Shown here: in pieces, positions 58,391-64,000 of the stretch
Numbering within the stretch: position 1 is the stretch's first letter
How the letters are laid out: every line of letters begins with the position of its first letter
NCBI RefSeq assembly: GCF_900108035.1
Contig: NZ_FNVS01000004.1
Coordinates: 1-64,000 of the forward strand
DNA: 64,000 nucleotides
Reading direction: 5' to 3'
From: Parabacteroides chinchillae
GTDB lineage: Bacteria; Bacteroidota; Bacteroidia; Bacteroidales; Tannerellaceae
Made by a program: the position numbers and the translations under genes
The notes under the pieces: generated by a model
The model's database searches: none
The model's input: the letters and a program-made list of their open reading frames with translations, nothing else
What the model was told of the DNA's origin: nothing

Positions 58391-61054
58391 TTATTTAACA
58401 ACTGCCTTAACAGCTGCTTCACCTTCTACAGCTACGATTACAACACCCTGAGGAGCAGCAATCACTTCACTGTCTGAAGTTGCAACGATTGTAGTCTTCT
58501 GACCTAATACATTAGATACAGTTACAGCCTTACCAGCAGCACCGTAAACAGTTACGTTACCTTCGCCAGCTACTACACTGATGGTGTTGTCAGCATCGAT
58601 ACCTTCATTTCCTGTTGGAGTTGAAGCTGTTTCGAATGTGATAGGCTGAGCAGCAACATGTGAAGAGAAGATCACTGTTCCGTTTACTACAGACAGAGTC
58701 TGAGTAGGAGCATTCATCGGAGTGATAACATAAGCGTCACCTACAACCTTGAACATCATAACTGATTTGTTGTTTTCGCTAGTTACCTGGATAGGTTCGT
58801 TAGCCTTTGTAGCAGCATACCAGATAGAATCTTTTACAACACGAGTAGCTACGAATGATGCGCTATCACCAACAACTGATAATCCCTGAGCAGCTCCACC
58901 AATTGTCAACGCATTACCAATAACAGTGTCATTGTCTACAGTTGCACCTTTATAGATATAATATCCATAGTTTGTATTGTCGCTACCTCTGTCTACATAA
59001 GCAGTATCGATATACAAAGCAAAGTCGTCAGCAGTCAAAGCAGCTTTCAATTCATCGTTTACACGCATGAACTTAGCAGCACCTTCCACATTAGTCAACA
59101 TGTCATATCCCATACTGATATTATAATGACCACGAGCAACCTTTGCGTAAGTAGGTGCCTGACCACCTTCGATAGCGAATACTGTTTGCTTAGCAGCAAC
59201 CAACTTGTCATAAGCTACGTCCAGAGTAGAAGCATTCATTACGATAGAGCTATCTGCCAACCAAGTAGTAGTATTTACAGGGTTGATGTTTGATTTTACA
59301 ATCTGGTAGCCATTACCGTTGATATCAGCTACGAAGAAATAACGCTGTACGCTATCTGCATCTACAGCCATCTTAGTAACGCCTGTGTTTGTAGCAAAGA
59401 ACTTAGAATCTGCTTTGTAAGGTCTTTCCATTGAATAAGAAACACGCATCAAAGTATCACCCAAAGTACGAGCACCATAAAGAACCGTATCAGCCAGGTT
59501 GTTATAACCATCTGAAGACAGACGCAATTGCAATGCATCTTCGAATGTAGATTTAGCACCGTTGATGATAGAATCCTGTACTGTAGACATATAAACATCG
59601 TCTGCAGCTTTAGAGATCAATCTGAACGCGATTGAGCCATAACCCATTTCTTCTTTCGTATAGAACTTGTAACCAGTGCTCTTGTCAGCCATGTCTACAT
59701 CCAACTTAGTGAACAATACAGTGTCAGTGCCTAATCTATAAACACCGGCAGCAGCATCTTTTACAACATAAAGAACTTCTTTATTCTTATATACAGGAGC
59801 TATTGCTTCACCTAGAGTTTCGCCATTTAAACCTGTAGAAGTTGCAACAGTTGTAGCTTCACGAGACTGGATAGAGTATGTACCGTCTTCATGATCTTTT
59901 ACATACATCTGAGTATAAGCAGCATACGGAGTAGCAACAGGAGCATTGTAAACATAAGAAGAACCATCATAAGTCAGATATTTGCCATCATTAGCAGCAT
60001 TTCCACCTGTACCTTTGAACATCAAAGAGTAAACGCCTGTACCGCCTGCCAATTTAACAGGATCACCTTTCTTGATAGTGATAAACGGAGCTATTACCTG
60101 AACAGAGTCAATAGTCAATACTTCATTACTGTTAGCCAAAGTCTTGTAACCTAAAAGATATTTAGAACCTGCAGTAGCTTCAACAATACTATACTTGCCA
60201 TTTATATCAAATGTAACAAGGCTGTCAGTCAACATAAAGATAGAGTCGTTGCCCAAGTTCATCCATACGTTGAATGATTGCAAACCTGCATTACCCATTT
60301 GCATATAACGAGCATCATTAGCAGCAACAACAGTATCCAACTGGAATTTAGGAGTTTTCACAGTACCTGAATAGCTAGCTGTATCAATTGTGATATACTG
60401 AGCTGGTTTAGTACCGGCAGCACTTGTTTCCTTACCTTTTTGTTGGAATTTGAATTTAGTAGTTCCCGGAACCAAAGTAGGGATCAGTTCGCTTTCAGTA
60501 AAGATGTTAGACTCCTTACCAGCAAATTCGAACTGGAATGTTTCTGCATAGCCGGTCAATTCTTCAACTGTAGTCAGCTTAAGATTAAATGCAGTAGAAT
60601 CTGTCAACGGAGTAGCATCATCTACAGAATTAGCCATAGCTCCGGCACCCATTTTATAAGCAAGAATTTTGTTATCCGCCACTTTTGCATAAAGAGCTTT
60701 ACCACTCTTAAACACAAATTCATTTACACCGGCAGCAATCTTTGCAGTAGCTGTTGCACTCTTCGCAAAAGAAAGCATTTGTTTTGTAGCCTTGTTTGTG
60801 AAAGTACATACTGTGTCGTTGCCTGTTTCAATTCTTACAATCTGCATGTCCCACAAAGCAGAGTCGGCCATTGCTTTTGTAGTCTCCAATTCCGTAATAG
60901 ACTTCATTTTAACGGAGTCTACAGCAGGAACATCTTTAGACCATGACAAAGCACTGCCAGCACCATCTGTCAGCAAAACATACTTTGTCTGAGCTGTAGA
61001 GACCACTGTTAATGCTGCAAATGCAGCTAAAAGAGTAGAAAATCTCTTGTTCAT
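58391..61054 (-). CDS. Large exported protein with C-terminal DUF6383 domain, copy 1
   Basis: 887 residues. The signal peptide is MNKRFSTLLAAFAALTVVST. The long middle is beta-rich with recurring short modules (GGTGVYSLMFKGTGG, DDVYMSTVQDSI, YNISMGYDMLTNVEGAAKF), rich in Ala, Thr, Val and Asp. The last about 70 residues (NTISVVAGEGNVTVYGAAGK, VSNVLGQKTTIVATSDSEVI, APQGVVIVAVEGEAAVKAVV) resemble a sorting-type beta-sandwich tail. The function of the body is unknown; it is probably surface-exposed or secreted. The next gene upstream on the same strand has a near-identical C-terminus. Confidence 0.75.
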   Translation of the reverse strand: MNKRFSTLLAAFAALTVVSTAQTKYVLLTDGAGSALSWSKDVPAVDSVKMKSITELETTKAMADSALWDMQIVRIETGNDTVCTFTNKATKQMLSFAKSATATAKIAAGVNEFVFKSGKALYAKVADNKILAYKMGAGAMANSVDDATPLTDSTAFNLKLTTVEELTGYAETFQFEFAGKESNIFTESELIPTLVPGTTKFKFQQKGKETSAAGTKPAQYITIDTASYSGTVKTPKFQLDTVVAANDARYMQMGNAGLQSFNVWMNLGNDSIFMLTDSLVTFDINGKYSIVEATAGSKYLLGYKTLANSNEVLTIDSVQVIAPFITIKKGDPVKLAGGTGVYSLMFKGTGGNAANDGKYLTYDGSSYVYNAPVATPYAAYTQMYVKDHEDGTYSIQSREATTVATSTGLNGETLGEAIAPVYKNKEVLYVVKDAAAGVYRLGTDTVLFTKLDVDMADKSTGYKFYTKEEMGYGSIAFRLISKAADDVYMSTVQDSIINGAKSTFEDALQLRLSSDGYNNLADTVLYGARTLGDTLMRVSYSMERPYKADSKFFATNTGVTKMAVDADSVQRYFFVADINGNGYQIVKSNINPVNTTTWLADSSIVMNASTLDVAYDKLVAAKQTVFAIEGGQAPTYAKVARGHYNISMGYDMLTNVEGAAKFMRVNDELKAALTADDFALYIDTAYVDRGSDNTNYGYYIYKGATVDNDTVIGNALTIGGAAQGLSVVGDSASFVATRVVKDSIWYAATKANEPIQVTSENNKSVMMFKVVGDAYVITPMNAPTQTLSVVNGTVIFSSHVAAQPITFETASTPTGNEGIDADNTISVVAGEGNVTVYGAAGKAVTVSNVLGQKTTIVATSDSEVIAAPQGVVIVAVEGEAAVKAVVK

Positions 61055-61131
61055 ACTTCTAAAATTTAATATTAATAATAGTGTTTGTTAAAAAATCTGT
61101 TTTTCAACCCGTTACGCTTCCAACAAGACAT

Positions 61132-61176
61132 AAAAAGTGACTAGGGAAAACGAAGGTTTTCCCTAGTCACTTTTTT
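61132..61176. terminator. Very strong 20-bp hairpin upstream of the DUF6383 gene
   Basis: AAAAAGTGACTAGGGAAAAC (61132-61151) pairs fully with GTTTTCCCTAGTCACTTTTT (61156-61175), loop GAAG. It has a T-run on the plus strand and A-run on the minus strand. It stands 78 bases before the start of the 58391-61054 gene, so it may act as a leader hairpin or terminator. The half-sequence GTTTTCCCTAGTCA recurs at 61333-61346. Confidence 0.65.
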
Positions 61177-61281
61177 ACCTTTTTTCAGGGCATTCGTCAT
61201 CCGAATCCTTTGTTTTGTAACAGATAGCTTATAGTATTGATAAGAAAGAAGATAGCTAAGAAAAAAAAGACACAAAAAGGG

Positions 61282-61311
61282 TTGCACAAATAAAAGAAAC
61301 ATGTACCTTTG
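61282..61311 (+). promoter_or_regulatory. Plus-strand promoter in the gap between the DUF6383 genes
   Basis: TTG (61282-61284), 19-base spacer, TACCTTTG (61304-61311). It points away from the downstream minus-strand gene and has no ORF in front of it. Confidence 0.5.
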
Positions 61312-61422
61312 TGATGACTAATATAAACGTTCGTTTTCCCTAGTCATCGAAAATCCACATATTTCAATAACTATCAGCTATTTAAACCATTTTTTGATCC
61401 TCCTGTATTTTACTACTAAATA

Positions 61423-61442
61423 TTAATGTACGCGTACATTAA
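61423..61442. promoter_or_regulatory. Perfect 20-bp palindrome
   Basis: TTAATGTACGCGTACATTAA is fully self-complementary and stands in A+T-rich sequence in the 626-base gap. Its form (TGTACGCGTACA core) is that of an operator for a dimeric regulator. Confidence 0.5.
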
Positions 61443-61458
61443 ATATTATCATAAAATA

Positions 61459-61492
61459 AAAAGCCTCCCCGATCTGATTCGGAGAGGCTTTT
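61459..61492. terminator. Terminator of the second DUF6383 gene
   Basis: AAAAGCCTCCCCGA pairs with TCGGAGAGGCTTTT; on the minus strand it is followed by TTTATTTTAT. It lies 189 bases after the stop of the 61681 gene, matching the 194-base spacing of the first copy. Confidence 0.7.
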
Positions 61493-61532
61493 GCCTTTTA
61501 GCTGTCTTCGTTCCTCACAGATATACAAACAG

Positions 61533-61605
61533 CCAGAACTTTTAATTTATTACTTTAGTATTAATATTTATCCGCTTGTTCGCCTGTCGCAGGCTAATTG
61601 GCTTA
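61533..61605. repeat. 3'-flank repeat, copy 2
   Basis: ACAGCCAGAACTTTTAATTT through TTGTTCGCCTGTCGCAGGCT is the second copy of the 58229-58305 block, downstream of the second DUF6383 gene. Confidence 0.7.
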
Positions 61606-61680
61606 TAAAGGAGTGGCCTTACAACCACTCCTTTTGCCTCACGGATAATTAATTAGATTATTTATCAATTATGCAATTGC

Positions 61681-64000
61681 TTACTTCACAACAGCTTTAA
61701 CTGCTGCTTCACCTTCTACAGCTACGATTACAACGCCTTGAGGAGCAGCAATCACTTCACTGTCTGAAGTTGCAACAATTGTAGTCTTCTGACCTAATAC
61801 GTTAGATACGATTACTTTCTTACCAGCAGCACCGTAAACTGTTACGTTGCCTTCGCCGGCTACTACACTGATAGTGTTAGCTTCTGTTGATTCGTTGCCG
61901 GTTGGAGTATCAACTGTAACAAGAGATGTAGACATCTTTACTGCATCAGGCGAATCAACTACAAGATAGCCATTAATATTAGAAACATATTTATTATCAG
62001 CCGTCTTCAAGAAGAATGAACCTTCATTATCACGATCTGATTCCAAAATGAAGCGGAAGTTATTAATACCCGGAAGTATCTTACCTTGAGTTGCATCTTT
62101 AGAAGTACCTGCAACCAAAGATACTGTATCCCTATCAGTATTAGTTACGAACAATGAATCTACACCATAACGTTCTGCCGGACGGAACATCAAACGAGCG
62201 GCACCACTATATTTGTAAACTGGATTTTCGCTATTAAGCGAATCTTTTGCAGCCCACATATACATGCGTTCACCAGAAAGAACTTTTGTTTCAGATTCTG
62301 TTGCAATTGCTTTTGATACATAATATGAAGCAGTTTCACCGGCTTTATAGTTTACAGTATCAAAATAGAATGTAAAGTCGTCTTTAGTAAAGCTTTCAGC
62401 CTTTAGACTATTACCTTCCTGAGCAACCACAGCAACATTATTCTTACCGATTGCCAGCATATCGTTGCCGCTCTTAAGTACCTGATGGCCTTCAGCCTTG
62501 AAGTTTACAGCAGGAGCAGCCATTTCTTTAAATACAAACGGAGCAACTTTTGATGAAGAAGCCAATGCTATTGTATCCAATGCAGGAGCAGCAGCCTGGG
62601 CATCCAATATAGCTACCTTATAGCCATAATCAGCATTAGTTGCCACATAATCAGCAGCTTTAGCAACACCGGCTTTTGTATCGTTCTTCATTGCTACGAA
62701 ACCAGCAGTATCAACCAACTGATATTGATCCTTTGCGCAAGCCTTGATCAAGAATACAGCAGCACTGTCTGTAGCTTTATAATCGGCAGATGTTGCTTTC
62801 ATTGTATACTGACCATTTTCTACACGTACCAGATATTTTCCATCTTTATCTTTCATCTTATATGACTGACGATACAACTGAGGAACATCATCTGTCTTAG
62901 CAGCACCGTAGGCAGCAGCATTTACTTTTTCAAGATACATTGCGCTCTCATCATCGGCAAGGATTACTTTGCCTTCCTTATTACCCTGAAGATACATATT
63001 ACCAAGATATTCGTAAGCAGAAGTTACCTGGAACATGATGTTAGGCAATTTAGCTGCTTCATAGAACAAATAACCGCTATAATCTTTATCACCGCTGAAT
63101 GATACTTTTGCATCAGTCAACTGAATTGTTCCGGCAGAGATTGTAAATGTATCGTCCTTACCTTCTACGGCACCTACGAATCCAGAGTGAATTTTATTAC
63201 CTGTTGCACGGTTAATAATTTCATAAATACCTTCACCCAATTTCTTAACAACAAACTGAGCATTTACATCTGTTTCTTCAACAGCATCTGCAACAACTGC
63301 AGCAGCAGAACCAGTCAAAGCAGCAGCAGTAAACGGAGCTACAGCATACTTGTCTTTATTGTCGCCATCAAGATATTTCAGTGTATATACCTTCTTAACA
63401 TCGATGTTTGCACCTACCGTAGAAGGAACATCGCCCGCTTTATACGGCTGAATCAACGGATAGAAAGAAGTATTATTATTAGCCGTATCCATTACCAGAT
63501 AAACAGAAGAACCTAATACTCTCAAAGCAGGAGCCGGTACTGTAAAGTTACCTGCTACCATCTTTGTTGCACCTTCTTGCATTGTAAAGTCGGCAACCAG
63601 GCTATCAGAGAATGCATTTGTCTGAGAATCAAACTTAGGCAAGTTGTATGGACGGATAGCAATAGAATCATTTGCAACGCTGACCTTTACAACGAACACA
63701 GCAGAACCGATAGGACGGTTTACTTTTCCACCAACTATTTGTTCGCCAGCCAACGGATTAACGCCAAATGTAGGAACCGTATCGGCCAAAGCCAATGTCC
63801 AAGCCGGCATTCTTACTGCTTCATCAATTACCATGTTTGTGTCTGCCGGAGCAAAAGAGCCTTTCAGGTAAGTAGTATCAACCACCAATGCTTTCTTGTC
63901 TGTAGCAGACCACAATACCAACAAAGAGTCTGCATCATCTACAGAAGGCACCAATTTGCCAAGACCAGAACCGGCAACGCCCCAAGATTTCTGACCTACA
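61681..64000 (-). CDS. Large exported protein with C-terminal DUF6383 domain, copy 2 (5' end outside window)
   Basis: At least 772 residues; the frame is open to the right edge (VGQKSWGVAGSGLGKLVPSV upstream of the GTG at 63954), so the start and signal peptide lie outside. The body is beta-rich with modules such as KDGKYLVRVENGQYTMKATS, EYLGNMYLQGNKEGKVILAD and KTADNKYVSNINGYLVVDS, only loosely like copy 1. The last about 70 residues are almost the same as in copy 1, at DNA level too. Function of the body unknown; surface or secreted. Confidence 0.75.
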   Translation of the reverse strand, partial: VGQKSWGVAGSGLGKLVPSVDDADSLLVLWSATDKKALVVDTTYLKGSFAPADTNMVIDEAVRMPAWTLALADTVPTFGVNPLAGEQIVGGKVNRPIGSAVFVVKVSVANDSIAIRPYNLPKFDSQTNAFSDSLVADFTMQEGATKMVAGNFTVPAPALRVLGSSVYLVMDTANNNTSFYPLIQPYKAGDVPSTVGANIDVKKVYTLKYLDGDNKDKYAVAPFTAAALTGSAAAVVADAVEETDVNAQFVVKKLGEGIYEIINRATGNKIHSGFVGAVEGKDDTFTISAGTIQLTDAKVSFSGDKDYSGYLFYEAAKLPNIMFQVTSAYEYLGNMYLQGNKEGKVILADDESAMYLEKVNAAAYGAAKTDDVPQLYRQSYKMKDKDGKYLVRVENGQYTMKATSADYKATDSAAVFLIKACAKDQYQLVDTAGFVAMKNDTKAGVAKAADYVATNADYGYKVAILDAQAAAPALDTIALASSSKVAPFVFKEMAAPAVNFKAEGHQVLKSGNDMLAIGKNNVAVVAQEGNSLKAESFTKDDFTFYFDTVNYKAGETASYYVSKAIATESETKVLSGERMYMWAAKDSLNSENPVYKYSGAARLMFRPAERYGVDSLFVTNTDRDTVSLVAGTSKDATQGKILPGINNFRFILESDRDNEGSFFLKTADNKYVSNINGYLVVDSPDAVKMSTSLVTVDTPTGNESTEANTISVVAGEGNVTVYGAAGKKVIVSNVLGQKTTIVATSDSEVIAAPQGVVIVAVEGEAAVKAVVK

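Larger units (their letters stand above)
61313..61497 (+). ncRNA. Candidate small RNA between the DUF6383 genes
   Basis: Directly after the promoter, GATGACTA (61313-61320) pairs with TAGTCATC (61341-61348) as a 5' hairpin. About 110 bases later the hairpin AAAAGCCTCCCCGA/TCGGAGAGGCTTTT (61459-61492) could end the transcript, though it is a better terminator for the minus-strand gene. No Rfam family recognised. It shares GTTTTCCCTAGTCA with the hairpin at 61132-61176 and could pair with that region. Confidence 0.22.

Overview
The window looks like the chromosome of a gut Bacteroidales, most probably Parabacteroides or a close relative. It has a SusC/SusD pair under ECF sigma/FecR control, lipoproteins with a cysteine lipobox, promoters of the Bacteroidetes type (TTG, 19-20 bases, TAnnTTTG), a histidine-utilisation operon with a separate cyclodeaminase, and two large exported proteins with the C-terminal domain I know as DUF6383, which I associate with Parabacteroides. 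No database search was possible; names rest on motif recognition.

Layout. 1-7.7 kb (minus): an envelope nutrient-uptake unit of ECF sigma factor, FecR anti-sigma, SusC with STN domain, SusD, a small lipoprotein and the start of an exported protein that runs off the left edge. 7.8-12.2 kb (minus): ApbE flavin transferase, a two-subunit NfnAB-type ferredoxin/NADPH oxidoreductase, a GroES-like protein and a DUF4251 protein. 12.2-16.1 kb (minus): MATE exporter and an iron/cobalamin-type ABC permease plus ATPase with no binding protein; where one might sit there is a broken fimbrillin-like gene. 16.1-26.4 kb: class III fructose bisphosphatase, an outer-membrane receptor, two tandem membrane metallophosphoesterases, a C-terminal processing protease and a PfkB kinase. 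26.4-30.3 kb: three near-identical tRNA-Asn genes, a repeat-containing lipoprotein, trmB and mrp. 30.3-36.9 kb (minus): a seven-unit 23-bp tandem repeat and then the operon hutU-ftcD-hutI-fchA-hutH, which degrades histidine to glutamate and one-carbon folate. 37-42.6 kb: a candidate structured RNA, a small ORF, a glycosyltransferase/DUF4922 pair, lpxK and thiL.

42.76-54.0 kb is an 11.2-kb genomic island inserted in the 3' end of tRNA-Phe. A 20-base direct repeat (42817-42836 and 53983-54002) marks its ends. Its left half is a decayed mobilizable element: tyrosine recombinase, two small HTH proteins, a frameshifted DUF3408 gene, a hairpin-rich possible oriT and a MobA-like protein, but no relaxase. 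Its right half (48.0-53.8 kb) is a compact plus-strand operon that looks like anti-phage cargo: a small Cro/C-type regulator, an EcoRI-family adenine methyltransferase, a DUF262-HNH nuclease, an unrecognised 317-residue protein, a four-helix membrane protein, an NA37/YejK-like nucleoid protein and a RhuM-family protein. The last-but-one three genes overlap by 14 bases each and are the best candidate for an undescribed system.

54-64 kb: a TonB-dependent receptor with a downstream lipoprotein, then two minus-strand DUF6383 proteins. Their C-termini, 3' flanks and terminators are near-identical while their bodies differ. The gap between them holds strong hairpins, a promoter and a palindrome.
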